The position numbers and the translations under genes were made by a program. The notes below the pieces were generated by a model that saw only the letters and a list, made by a program, of their open reading frames with translations, did not search any database and had not been told where the DNA came from. Of a stretch of DNA of 64,000 nucleotides, positions 23,101 through 34,739 are shown piece after piece. Each line of letters starts with the position of its first letter. Position 1 is the stretch's first letter. The stretch comes from Phoronis australis (taxonomy: Eukaryota > Phoronida > Phoronidae): NCBI GenBank assembly GCA_002633005.1, contig NMRA01000314.1, positions 220,898 through 284,897 of the forward strand. Direction: 5' to 3'.

Positions 23101-26100
23101 TACGTTGTGCCTTTTGCTCTGATAGTTGAAATAGAGATTGTCTCGCTGGTTGGATTTTTAATCAAACTGTATGTAAGTCAACTTTATAGCATGGGCGGCG
23201 CATCATAGAGGGCCTGGGGGGTCAATGCTCTAGTTGTACAATTAGCGGTAAGTAGGCGCCCAAAGCCCACCGTATCACCTTGAGCACTGAACGTAACTTA
23301 CGGTGCGTAGGCGCTACGTTCAAATGCCAAAAGGTGGTTGGCTGCGCCTACGTGCGCCTACGCCCCACTACAGCACTGGGGGGTATAGCCCCACTTATTT
23401 CAGTGCTGCGCCTACCATGTGTAGGCATTCGGCGGACTTTCTTGTTGTCGATTAAACTTTAACTTATTTTGTAGAATGAGAAATTTTTGGATTATTGCGG
23501 TATCATATGGCATATCGATGGGTGTCGGAAACTCGTACACAGGTGTGATGGACGTGAATTTAAAAAGTTTCAATATACACCAGGCAAGTGGTATGCTAGT
23601 TTGCGTGATTATACGTGAAGCTGTGTATGGTCACCTGACTTGTTTCTTTGAAAAGATCATAGCCATCTTGTGTGATACGTCTATGGAAAAAATCGTGTCC
23701 GTCGGAAAGGAAAGGATTTGATTGTTATTGCACGTCTCTCTTTAGAATGTATCGCACGGCGTGTTAATTGAGTGTTATTGCACTTCCCTATTTAGAGTGT
23801 ATCACAAGGCATGTTATTTAATTGTTATTGCACGTCCCTCGTGAGAGTGCATTACACCGCGTGTTATTTGATTGTTATTGCGCGTCCCCCTTTAGAGTGT
23901 ATTATACGGCTTATTCTTTTACTCTTATTGTACTTCCCTTTTTAAGGTGTAGTACACGGTGTGTTATTTGATTGTTATTGCACTTTCCCGGAGTGTATCA
24001 CTCACCATGTTTATTGATTGTCATTGCTCGTCTCTCTTTAAAGTGTGTTACACGGCGTGCTATTTGATTGTTATTCTACGTCCCTCTTTAGAGTGCATTA
24101 CACGGCGTGTTATTTGATTGTTATTGCGCGTCCCTCTTTAGAGTGTATTACACAGCGTGTTAGACAGGGCGCAACCTTGCGTAAAAGTAAAGAAAACGTT
24201 TTTGCATCATTCATTTTTTATGCAAAAATATTTTTTCGTTTTCCAAAAAATTCAGTTTTTATTCCTTTTTTAAGAAATTGCGTCCGTGTTTTCAAAAACT
24301 TCTTACGGTCTAGTTCATGCCACCAATAAACAAGTCTCCAACAAACAAGAACAAATTCAATGCAGTTGATTGTTTTCGTACTATGTTTTTGAGATTTAGC
24401 AAATTCGCAAAATGTTGGCAGGGAATTGAAATTCACTTGTATTAGAATTCATTATTTTGTGATTTAAAAAAATATCAATATATGGACGAACTCTATCGTT
24501 TTGTCAGCAGCATGTAAGTATGAACGGAGATAAATACGTTTCAAGTTTTGCGTTCATCACGTGCTAGTTTTGGGCAATTTTCACTGAAAATCTGAGCATG
24601 TAATGCTCTATAGTTCAAGGTCTAATCTTTTCACTCTACCACGATCTTCATGCGCGCACCCAGCCTAAAATATAAGGGGGTTCGAATTTTTCGGTATGCG
24701 GACCTTTTACTGAAAGAAATCAACGAGGACTAAAAAAACGGCGCCACTAGGTTCAGGCCCACGAATTGTGCGTCCTCGCCGACTTCTCGTGAAATTTGTG
24801 GACTTTTTTCTCGTTTACTGGGATTTTTTGTTTCACTGAGTGCGCCCATGATCTTATTTTTGGCATTTTCTATTCTACATTTGTGCGAGCTCAAGATAAA
24901 TGTCTATTATTCTATGCTCATAATGGTTTACGTGGATAACTTTCTAGTTCTAATTTGCATTTGGTGACCCCACTATTATTATGGCTAAAAGTTCGACTCG
25001 AAGCTATCCTGGGATCTTTAGAGTCAGCAACCTTTCAAGTGTACTGATCAGTGGTATATATATATAGGGTGTTCAGGACATAGAGATGGGATCAAAATGA
25101 CGACTTTGTGGCAAGTTTGAATGATTTTGTTTTTTCACAAAAAATTAAATGGAGTATAAAAAGCCACGACTGCGCAAACAATTGAAATAGCCAAAACTCA
25201 AAAAAAAATCAGTATTGATTTCCACAGATATTTCAGGCAGGAAAACGAATTTGACAAAAAAACACAAAACATCTACCAGCCGTGGGTCGGTTGCAATGTC
25301 TTTTCACGAGCAGCCATTGCCTCTTTCCTCAACGTTATGTTCCAAAGTGTGCGGGTCGCAAAGTTCATATGAATGAAGCTTATTCAACTTGTTTCAGTGC
25401 AAAGTATCTTGGGTTGATGGAGATCGCGTTTTGTTTTTCAGAACGAGGCCGGTTGGATCGGCTTTTATGCAGTAGTTGTTGGAACCGCATCCGCAGTGAT
25501 AACAGCCAGGTTGGTATCCGGGCTGTGACGTAATATGTGCATCTTCTTCAGTTGCGTCTCGGAGAGTGCGAAAGCATCAATGAGTTCTCGTACATCAGTG
25601 GGCTTTTGCATCAAAAGTCAAAACATTGGGCTTGGGGTGTCGAACAGCCTTTCACACCCTGTTTGTGTTTCCGCAGCCAACGGCGGTCTCGTTGGTAGCC
25701 AACAACAATAAGACGGAAAGTAAAAGTTCACCACACAAAGTAAAGGGCGACGTCAATGTGGCCATCAATCGACTGGTTAATTATAGGTTTAGCTTTCGCT
25801 AAAATCACTTGACTGTTGTAAATCTTGGTTGACCATGGAAAAACGCCTTTTTGCTTTCAGAGTGTCCGACATGTTTGCGGGTCATATGAAGGCGATCATT
25901 GCCCTGTGTCTCTTTCTGGCTGGGTTGGCCTGTACCTGGTCGGTCTTGCTCCTTGGTGGTTACATTCCGTTTAACATTGGTATGTGGACCAGTCAAGGCT
26001 ACAACCATGCATGCACGCCACAAGGCACACGAACCTCCTTGCCAAGGAACTCAAGTTTAAATTGTCTACATTTGTTTCTTCATTTCCTGCCCCTCTGTTT

Positions 26101-27269
26101 TCAACATCTTGTCACATTTTCTGTTTTACCGATCGGGAAAATGAATATATTCTGAGGAGTTTTGATATGACACCACTTCAAATCTTCACAATACGTTTCC
26201 ATTCTGTAGCGGCCTTCAGCGGCTATTGCCATTGCTGCGAATCGAGAAAATTTATTTTCTTGTAGTTTGAAAAATAACATCAGGTTGTGTTGAAGCACTG
26301 ATGTACAATGGAGGTGCTCAATAGAAAAATTCCCAGCAATCATGGTCTTTATGACATTTGATCTACAAAAAGCTGAACTTGAATTTCTATATTGAACATG
26401 AAATAGTCTTGTTTGAAAACTTTATCGAGAAGTCTGTGGCGCCGGTTTCACCCTAGGGGTTTTTGTTTCAGTTCAGATGTACGTGTCTTCCATCCTTGTT
26501 TCGGTCTTTGAGAACGGCGCGGCGCCATTAATGTTCGAGCTGGCTTGCGAGACGAGTTACCCAGTGGCCGAGGCTGTGTCTGTGGCTATGATGGCATTCC
26601 TTGGAAATCTAGTTGGCATAATATTCCTGTTGCTGCTGATGATACCAGGCATAGGTGAGTCCTACCACGGGTGCACGTCAATCGGGTATTGAACAAATAA
26701 GTGAGAAGGCTAGCGTCTTGAATGTCGGACAACCTCAGGCAGGATTATTTCAGTCGGGATTTCAGTTTATAATTAACCACACGATCATCCTAGTGTTAGG
26801 ACGTGGAGTTAGTAGGCCAACGTCACGGCCGCGTCGTTATGTGTACTTATTGTAACTTACGGGGCGTGCCGGGCAATTGTCAGAAATGCGGCACTTGTCC
26901 AAAACGATTGCTGATCCATTTGTCACCACGGAGAGGGTCGGACTGACATGCATTTGTGGATCCGAGCATGGCTGATCTATGAAGATATCGCAATGTGGGA
27001 TCATGTCCGGCAGCGGGTTTACGAACGTAGAAGGAGAATAAACAGTGTTTGTTTAGTCAGCGCATGCAGTTTCACCAACTGAACTTTATCACCTGATTCA
27101 TAAATCTATCCTTCTTGTGTTACAGGGGCTATTTNGGATGAACTGGTGCATGCTGGGAAGTTGTTTCTTCTGCTTTGGGTTGATGTTGTTCTTCAACGGG
27201 ACGTACGCACGTTTGCAGCTGGACTCAGAAATTATAGTTAACTCAGAAGATAATAGTGTGATGGAGTGA
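17165..27269 (+). CDS. SLC49A4: SLC49A4 (DIRC2)-like lysosomal MFS transporter
   Basis: Eleven exons: 17165-17369, 17915-18061, 18694-18784, 19855-20018, 21310-21393, 22791-22920, 23475-23583, 25442-25509, 25861-25979, 26472-26654, 27126-27269. Phases close throughout, giving about 480 aa; human SLC49A4 is about 478. Family matches in order: VYKRRW before TM1, IWNTWSPIS, GLRVTCILTAFL, MNGMAS, WFPNYQRATSTAIA, YFPAKPPTPPSVSA, NEAGWIGF, FELACETSYPVAEAV, and MNWCMLGSC near the end. The acidic N-terminus has EEKDLL at residues 17-22, an ExxxLL sorting signal matching the dileucine that takes human DIRC2 to lysosomes. The family is 12-TM; human SLC49A4 has been linked to lysosomal export, including pyridoxine. 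Intron 7 has a GC donor. The N at 27135 adds one base to exon 11: reading without it restores AIWMNW and the family C-terminus. Introns hold several minisatellites. Confidence 0.93.
19200..19812 (+). repeat. Minisatellite, 35-40 bp unit, about 16 copies
   Basis: The unit is built on GTGTGACTTCAAATTACCATG plus a variable TTTGACTACCACC or CATTGTTTGAGTACCACC segment. Copies are degenerate at both ends and most regular at 19500-19700. The array sits in intron 3 of the SLC49A4-like gene and ends only about 43 bases before exon 4, so it covers the usual branch-point and pyrimidine-tract area. Confidence 0.95.
20865..21190 (+). repeat. Minisatellite, about 60 bp unit, 5-6 copies
   Basis: The unit contains GGGTAAAGTTGAGATGTATG, GATATCAAAGTACCTAGGGG and CGACTATAAGTCCACT. 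It lies in intron 4 of the SLC49A4-like gene, about 120 bases before exon 5. Confidence 0.95.
21560..21765 (-). mobile_element. tRNA-derived SINE (minus strand)
   Basis: On the minus strand an A box (TGGCCTAGTGG, plus positions 21741-21751) is followed about 55 bases later by a B box (GGTTCGATTTCC, plus positions 21676-21687). This is the internal pol III promoter of a tRNA. Non-tRNA sequence follows to about 21560. The cloverleaf cannot be folded convincingly, so this is a SINE head and not a tRNA gene. Confidence 0.7.
22429..22532 (+). repeat. Two-copy tandem repeat, about 53 bp
   Basis: Two adjacent copies containing AGACCTCATTAAAGAAACAA and GAGATTATGAGATT, each ending ATGTATTACGGTAAG. 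In intron 5 of the SLC49A4-like gene. Confidence 0.9.
23584..23589 (+). promoter_or_regulatory. GC-type 5' splice site (intron 7 of SLC49A4-like gene)
   Basis: Exon 7 ends CACCAG and the intron starts GCAAGT. This is the strong consensus of the GC-AG intron class, with perfect pairing elsewhere to U1. The join to exon 8 at 25442 gives HQNEAGWIGF in frame, matching the family. No GT donor at this point keeps the frame. Confidence 0.8.
23712..24165 (+). repeat. Minisatellite, about 50-55 bp unit, 8-9 copies
   Basis: The unit contains TTTGATTGTTATTGCACGTC, CCTCTTTAGAGTGTATTACA and CGGCGTGTTA. In intron 7 of the SLC49A4-like gene, starting about 130 bases after the GC donor. Confidence 0.95.
24649..24850 (+). 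mobile_element. MITE-like element, family A, copy 4
   Basis: Left end CATGCGCGCACCCAGCC, right end GAGTGCGCCCATG: the clearest pair of inverted ends in the family. Internal blocks (GGGGGTTCGAATTTTTC, GCGGACCTTTTACTGA, GTGGACTTTTTTCTCG) match the other copies. In intron 7 of the SLC49A4-like gene. Confidence 0.75.
27135..27135 (+). other. Ambiguous base causing an apparent frameshift in the last SLC49A4 exon
   Basis: With the N counted, exon 11 entered in phase 1 reads GAIxDELVHAG. Skipping it gives GAIWMNWCMLGSC, which matches the family C-terminus. The N is therefore best treated as a spurious extra base. Confidence 0.8.
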
Positions 27270-30200
27270 TAGTGTCATGCCAAAGCGCCTGGTTTACAGC
27301 AACTATGCAAAAAACATTTCAACAGGCTGGATTCAAAGGAACCGAAACTAAAGTTGTGTGTCTTAGAATGGCCGGTGCCTGTTGTAAAATATTTATGAAC
27401 TTTAACTTAACCTTAATTTATTAAAATATCACTGATGCCAAATGGCAAATTACATGAATGTATAGAACCATAGACATCACATGGTATTAAGATGTCTATG
27501 CATATAGAACTCTAGCCCTGGAATGCGAACTCCGATCTCGTGGCCTCCGAGATTGCGCCGCGCATGCATGAGACTTCTTTCCATTCGTTTGCTCCAGTGT
27601 GTGTATACTTGTTATGGAATTTAGTGTCATTAAAACTTTTCGCAACTCCCCCGTTTTTCAAACGTATTGCATGAGAGCCATCTCATTAGAAAGCCCTTCG
27701 TTAGTTCTTGATGATTATACCAGATGCAAAAGATAAATAATTTAATTTACATGTATAAGTAATTATCATTTGGCATACCTTACTGATTCAACGACATCTT
27801 TTTATTCTAAAAACCAAGAATGTTACCAAAATGCGAAAAATAACAGCGTGTAATAGTAACAAAAATAGGACATGAACCAGAGAGGTAATAAAAGTAAATA
27901 GTTAAGCCATTAGGGAAATAATTTCAATGATTCAAAAGATTTCTACCCTATAAAGACAAAGGTTTTAGAATAGGGATCCCTCACACTCGCTGTGAATAAT
28001 TTAGCCAGGCATTCATTTAAGATTATACATCTTTATATAATTAATTGCACCTTTGGTGCCGTTTAATACATTTATATTATTCAGAATGCAATGACATTTA
28101 CAACAATGCAATAAACTACTCCAAGTATTCATCCGAATTTTGCAGATAAAGTTTTTCTGTTAGATAAAAATGTGCAAACATCACATAGCTTTGAAATGTA
28201 CTGTGGATAGTTCATCACATTGGTTGCAATGCAGGACTTTCCATAAAACTTTAGAAATAAACCCTTTTCTTTAAAAAGGAAAAGTAATTAAAAATCGGCT
28301 TCTGTGCAACAGGTGAACATTGCACAAATGAATTATTTTAGAAGCAATTGAAAACAGTGATAATTCCACACCCGTACACACTTAGTGAAGGAATTATGAG
28401 TAATTTTTTCGAAAGTTACATAAATACGCCTGATTTTAGGGCCTAAACTTTTCATTTAAGTCAAATTTAACTTTTTCCCTAAAATACTGTAACATGATTT
28501 AACAACCCCAAAATGTCTCGATGGAAAACTCCTGGCATGCAGTACGAACGGTTGTCAAAAGTGACTGCAGTTGAAAAGATATCAGAGGCCAAACTATTTC
28601 CGGCATCCACCGAGGGCCACAGGTCGGTGCTTGTAAAGAATGACCATTGTAGCAGTTATACCTCACCAGTCTTGCAACAAGATGAACATGAAGCATTGAA
28701 ATTAGGCTTGATTTGGTAACTACAACCCTCCATCAAAACTAAGTCGAGCAGGCAGCCGGGACTTCTCAGTGCAAACTCTCCCGCCTGGTCTCGGGATCGC
28801 CGCAAGCTCTCAAAGAATGCGGGAATTGGCCTTTCGGGGCTACAGGTCTCAGGGCTTGAACTTTTCCACTTTTAAGAGGATTTCCTCTTTTTTGGTTTCG
28901 ATTTCCTCTTATTTGATTTCCAGTTTCCTCCTCTTTCGTCACTTTTTATCATTGTTTTGACGTTATTCATGCAAAAACGTTAATTTCAGCTAAATTTTAC
29001 CACATAAAAATATTTGTATCTCACAAACCTACTAATTAACGTGTCTGGAAAGACACGGATTCTACTTTTTGTGTATATACTTTGAAAGATGACATTAATT
29101 AAGTTTATCTTATCTTATCTGATTTGTGGAACGATACATCACCTGTAAATTTTTCCATATTTTTGTCACTGGTCATTCCAACCCCAGAGTTCTGTGATGA
29201 AGTTGTAGGCCTACGCCCGCGGAGTCACATTGACAAGGTGCCCTTAGGCGTGTACCAAAAATGCGGGTAAGCGGCACAACAAGTTGTTAGGGACCTGCTC
29301 GGGGTCCAATTGGCCCCTGAATTTCCATTTCAACCTCGCAAAAGGTCCCCTGCATTGGTCTCGGCCCCGCAAAAGGCACACTGGCCGTCTTCCTACGGCG
29401 AAATTTACTCCCAAAAGGGGGTGTGAATTAGCAGACCTGGCACCTGCAGTAGAGTCTCTCACCAATTTTTGGTAGACGCCTGTGGGCACCTTCTCACTGA
29501 GTGAGCCCCCGGGATTGTATGTAAGAAAAACGTACAAGAGACTAATAAAAATGTTCAACGGACTCTGAAGTCAACATTTCAGTGACGTCCTTTCAACAAT
29601 GCTTTTCATCAGTTGTTCAGTTAACAGAGGGTTGTCTGTTCCTTTTTACTAATACCTTGCAACTTAGAAACATTCGGTGACAAGCGTCAAGCAGAATCAG
29701 GCTGAACTCTTGGTCCCGAACTGCAGGTGGATTTAGGGGCAAAAGGTTACGAACGGGGGAAAAACGCCATCGGCATGACCGCCAATTTTCCATCGAAAAT
29801 TTTGGTTTACCCCCCCCCCCTTAAACCATCCTGAATCCACCAGTGAATTTACTTTCCAAAATTGACTCAACATTGCGACTAGGCCTACTGAGGCCCCTAC
29901 ATTCCGAAACCCTTGATCAAAATCGTCAACAATGATTACTGAAAACCAATCCTCTTCGGTCGTAAGCCGATTGGCTGGGAACTGTGGGCGAAGAACGTGC
30001 AAATTTTAATTTAATGTGTGTAGTACAGGAAAGTAGCAGTTGCAGAAGCTCACGCATTTAGATCAAACTTACGAAGCCCCTAAGATTTTGAGTCGGTGAT
30101 GAACCGAAATGCCTTATTTTGGTATTTATTTGTAAGTATTTTATGAGAAATCTAGGGAATATTTTTTGTCGGTGAAATGTAGTAAATATTAAGAACCCGG

Positions 30201-32590
30201 GCATCTTCAGTAATATTGCTTAGAGAACCAATAAGGATTCCCATCGCGCACGGTTGAGTAACAGGTTAGCATCCGCGCACTCATGAGATCAGTATAAATG
30301 GGACTTAGTGCAAGATCTTGCTTCTTATCTCGCTATTCTTCAACGGAATTTTAAGTACTGACCTAGTTAGATAAGAACAAGAGACACCCAAAAAACCTGC
30401 AGGGACATCCACCTATACCTATAAGTGACAAATGAGACATAAGAAAGTTGTAGAAAAAACTTGAAAAAAATGATCGGATTTCGGGTAAGTCAGGGCTCAG
30501 TCATTGATACATAGGCCTACACAATGCGACAAACTTTTTCGGTAGAAGTGGAACTGGTTGCCGCAGTTTATAATGCCTGTACGTCACACGCACAGTGTAG
30601 TCACCGCTGTTTGAGTTTTTGCAATGTTTTAATGCCTGCGGTATCAGTGAACTAATTAAATTTATGTATGCATATCTGACCGCGGCAGAGGAGACTTTTG
30701 CCGTTGCTAGCAGCGGAGCCTGGTGGCCACAACTAGAGACATACTCTCGCGTGATTCTCGATAGGCGGAAGTTGTCTTGGTTGATAAAATTTTTGCTCAG
30801 TGTGTCTGATCTATTTGGCTTCTGCTGGCGTTCCTTTGTCTGATTATTTCGAATGAGTTTTCGGCGAAATCCTAAGAGCAGCAAATTGAGTAAGTATGCA
30901 TGTAGTAACGGATGATAATAAACCCACAGCACTCTATTTGTCTATTGAGTTTGACCATGTTGACCACTCGCCTCCACGACTAGCTTATCGACTTGATGCT
31001 TTTAAGTTTTATTTAACAAACATACATTTTACCTGTAATAATGAGATGTATGTTCCAAAAAGATGGAAACAAACTCCCATGCTCGTCTCAGGGAGTTATA
31101 TGACAATTTCCATACCCTGCAGTGCATGCTTGCACTAGGACAGCCTAGGCTTCAAGACTTGAATCATGTTGTTATACAGTCGATGTTTCTATTTTGCTCC
31201 AATTGGAGGTGCTCCTTGACTATCAATTTGAGCCCAATATCCTGCATGTAGGCCCACCTCCTGGGTGGCAAGGTTAAACTAACATGACCGAGCCCTTCCC
31301 ATTTTTGCCATCTGTTTACTTCCTAGTATTTTTGAGTTTATGGTTGGACTGGCGTGGTGACTTCATGGCATCCTGGGATTTTGCCCAATTGTCAAACAAA
31401 ATGCGAAGTCATCAAATCGAGTCGTCCAGTGTACTAGTTATGGCTATAATCAATTTACACATCACCGTGCTCGATTCGATGACTTGAAAGTGCAACTCGC
31501 CAGTGTGACTTCAGATTGTGTTTGACAATCTCGGAAGAATCCCAAGTGGCCATGATGTGGCCATAGTGAGTAGCGAAGTCAGACAAGAATTCGATCAAAA
31601 TTCACTTCAAAATTTGTGATGACTTAGGGAAGTTTGAGTTAATGGCCAACGACTGGACAAAGTCGGAGCAGGAAACATGTGCCTCTAGTGTTTCTGATCA
31701 TCTGCATTCTGTATACCGCAATACTCAGCAAATGGTTGTATAATTACGAGACAGATGAAAGAACGAGAGAGGTATGCATAATTTTAATGGCGATAGTGGC
31801 ATAGCTTTCTTTCTTTTTTTTTTTGGTCAGCTACAGCTGACCTCAGTTTTGGGATTTTGCTAGGTCTGGCCTGCTACTGGCTGTCATCAAAGTCTTTAAA
31901 TATTCAAACTAACTCAGTGTGCAAATTCCCTCCACTTATTGTTCGCAGCCCAAATTTTGCAATTTAACTCGACGTTTGAAAAACATCTATCAAAAAAAAT
32001 CCGTGAAACGATGCCCTAACCGAATGACCTATTTGGATGCATGGGAACAATTCAGTGCAAATTTCACAACAAAAATGTGGTACTTATATGCTGTTTACGT
32101 TCTCAACAATTAGTTTTCCATGAAGTGAACAGCCTCGAAATAATTCTCGACTCCCTCCGTGCGGGTTTCCATCCGGTAATGGCGAGTTAGCTCCTCAATA
32201 CCTTCCAAGTACGGGAAAAATAGGTCAGTCACAAAACGACACGCATGTCATTAGTGTTAAACTTTCTGTCAGAGGTATAAAACAAAGTCGGAAAAAGACG
32301 TTTTTTGAAAACTGAATTTGTTGTGTAAAATGAAAGTGACACACCATATAAGCTGCGTTTCAATTTTAAACCACACGCGGTCGTTTGTAGTGTGCTATGA
32401 TGGGCGCTTAATTGGAAATTCTCAAAATTTAATGGGGGAATTTTTTAATAGATCAGTGAGCGCTTATTATGAAACACTTTAAAGGCAGGGAGTAGGATTG
32501 TGCGTGAGCATAGTCGTTAACCTGTTTGCGGTAATAAGATATTAAAACGCTACAATGGCAAGAAACGTTATAATAATACAATTTTGCGAG
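27270..32590. other. 3'UTR of the SLC49A4-like gene and intergenic DNA
   Basis: No coding exon recognised on either strand. An AATAAA at 28110-28115 could serve the transporter, giving a 3'UTR of about 0.85 kb. There is a run of C near 29810 inside a short element with partly inverted ends (GGTGGATTTA near 29727 and GAATCCACC near 29832), possibly a small DNA transposon relic. A palindrome GGTCAGCT-AC-AGCTGACC lies near 31825-31843. ORFs here are at most 143 codons and resemble nothing known to me. Confidence 0.4.
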
Positions 32591-32639
32591 GCAAACTCCA
32601 TCTAGTAGGGGTGACTTTCTGGATATCGTTACCACCGGG

Positions 32640-34440
32640 AATGACACTACCACCTACACTATCCTCCAGTTTTCAGATGGATTCGAGGTATTTGCACCAC
32701 CTAGTGGTACTGTTTTTGAATCTGTTTTTTTGGCTTCCGCCCACTCCTAGGGTAATTGTGAAAATATATATGCTCCCATTGTGACGAGAATGGATGGATA
32801 TGATTTTTCGATGATTTTGGCTACTGTGGCGCCTTCTAGTTGCAGTTTTAAGTTTTTGCTCCCATGGTTGCATCTCCTAAACCCTCTGCAGCATCTTAGT
32901 AAGTGTATTTATATGAAGTTCACAATGGACGCCGTGTCCGCTAGTGGCAATTCCATTTTTTCATTTTTGTCTTCTTCTCTGAAGTTCCTTGACGGATTTT
33001 TATGAAATTTTGTATTTTCTATTAAAAAAACGATGACATGCTCCTGTTTTTGGATGGATTGGATGTATTTTGCGCCATCTGGTGGTCATTTTTACTGTTT
33101 TCTAGTCTGTTTTAGCATCTGCCCCTGTATCATCCAAACTACTCTGAGGATGATTTTGAAAATTGGCGTTTATGTTTCTACTGCAAAGAGGGTGGCTGAT
33201 GATGATTTTCGGACATCTTGGAGTACTGTGGTGCCTCCTAGGTGCAGTTTTTTGCATCTATGGCTGTATCTCCCAAACCCTTTGCAAGATCTTTGAATTT
33301 GGCAAGTTTATTTATGTGAAGTTAACAATGGACAACGACGATGTTTGGATAGATCCGACTACCACTGTGCCTCCCTAGTGGCAATTTTTTTCATTGTCCT
33401 CTGTGTCTTTGAAACTTCTTGGCAGATTGTTATGAAATTTTATTTTAATAAATGGGTTCATGTTAAGGAGTCGACAGGTTCCCATTTTGAGGTAGATTTG
33501 ACAAATAGCGGCCATTTTTGTTATCTTGAAATTTACATATAGGTTACTTTTAAAGAGGTGATGACGCTTTCTCACTTTTGGGCGAAGTTGGCATATTCTG
33601 CGCCACTTGGTGGCCAATTAAAAAATGTTTGAGTGTTTTGACATCACTCTCTCCATCCACCAAATCAAAATTTGGAGGTTTGTTCCTGATGAGAAGACGG
33701 AGGCTGATGTTGATTTTCGGACGTGTTCAACTACTCTGGCAGCCTGTAGTGGCAATTTTATTTGTATTTGCATTGATGACTGTGTCTCCTTTACCTTTTG
33801 CAAGATCTGTCTGAAATTTAGCAGATGTGTTCCTATGGAAATGGCAACAGACAGTTTGAGACCAGTCCAACTACAGCTGCGTTCCTAAGTGGCAATTTTA
33901 TTTTTATGTTTGTAGCCATGATGCTTTTTCATGAAATTGGGCAAACAAATTTCTATTATGAAGAGGACAGTGCCTTTCCTTTTTGTAATGGATTCGACAT
34001 ATTCTGCACAACTAGTGGCTATTTTCAATATTTTTTAGTCTGCTTTAGTTGTTTGGATCTGTATCTGCTAAACCATGCAGAGGATCATTCTGAAAATTGG
34101 CAGATTTGTTGCTACTGACAAGAGCAGGACTGACGTGGATTTGCAAACAGGGTCCAACTACTGTGGTGCCCCCTTGTGACATTTTTCGCTGTATCTCTTA
34201 AAGCCCTTGCACAATGTTTTTGAAATTTTGCAGTTGTATTCCTATTTATTTGACAGCAGATGGATGGATTGGAATACTGCTGTGGTTCTTAATGGCAATT
34301 TTATACGCTTGCCTTTGTGTTTTTGGAGTTCTTTGGTTTTCATGAAAATTGGCCAATAATATTGAGAGATGACGACACCTTCCCATTTGTGGATGGGCTC
34401 AATGTATTCTAATGTATTCTGAGCCATCTAATGGCCGTTT
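32640..34440 (-). repeat. Diverged tandem array, about 400-530 bp unit, carrying CTCF-core-like motifs
   Basis: Four to five degraded copies. Landmarks recur in order: a GGATGGATT-TATTTTGCGCCA-GGTGG block (near 32680, 33055, 33590, 33990, 34400), then TGATTTTCGGAC, then ACTGTGGTGCCTCCTAG, then a CTCCTAAACCCT-TGCA block, then CTAGTGGCAATTTTATTT. On the minus strand the first block contains a CTCF-core-like word; at 33069-33085 it is CCACCAGATGGCGC, a full match to CCASYAGRKGGCRS. Other copies keep 11-13 of 14 positions. No ORF persists across units. Confidence 0.75.
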
Positions 34441-34739
34441 TTATGCCAGAAATAAACACCCCTAGAAGCACACCATTTGCGGTGCAATCATGGGCGCATT
34501 TCAATGCTCTTGTTAATTATTACATTCCATTTATTGAATAGCACCACCTGTGGCCAATCCTGCAGTATTTGTTTAGTTTGAAATACTTTATCAGCCGCCA
34601 GTGTCTCTGCTAGTGCTTCAATATAGCAGCTGTTATCTGCCAAGTGCCAGCATGGAGAAAAAGCTTTGGTCAAGAAATCATTCAGCACTGTGGACTGGCT
34701 ATTTGCAACTCACTGTCCAAGAAGCTCCTGATTCAAGTC

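Noticed and set aside
28513-28719. ORF starting MSRWKTPGMQYERL as a possible small gene
   Set aside because: No splice partners, no homology I can recognise, and no promoter or polyadenylation context.
30501-30932. Minus-strand ORF of 143 codons
   Set aside because: No motif, no splice context, no resemblance to known proteins. The length is not remarkable among six frames of 64 kb.
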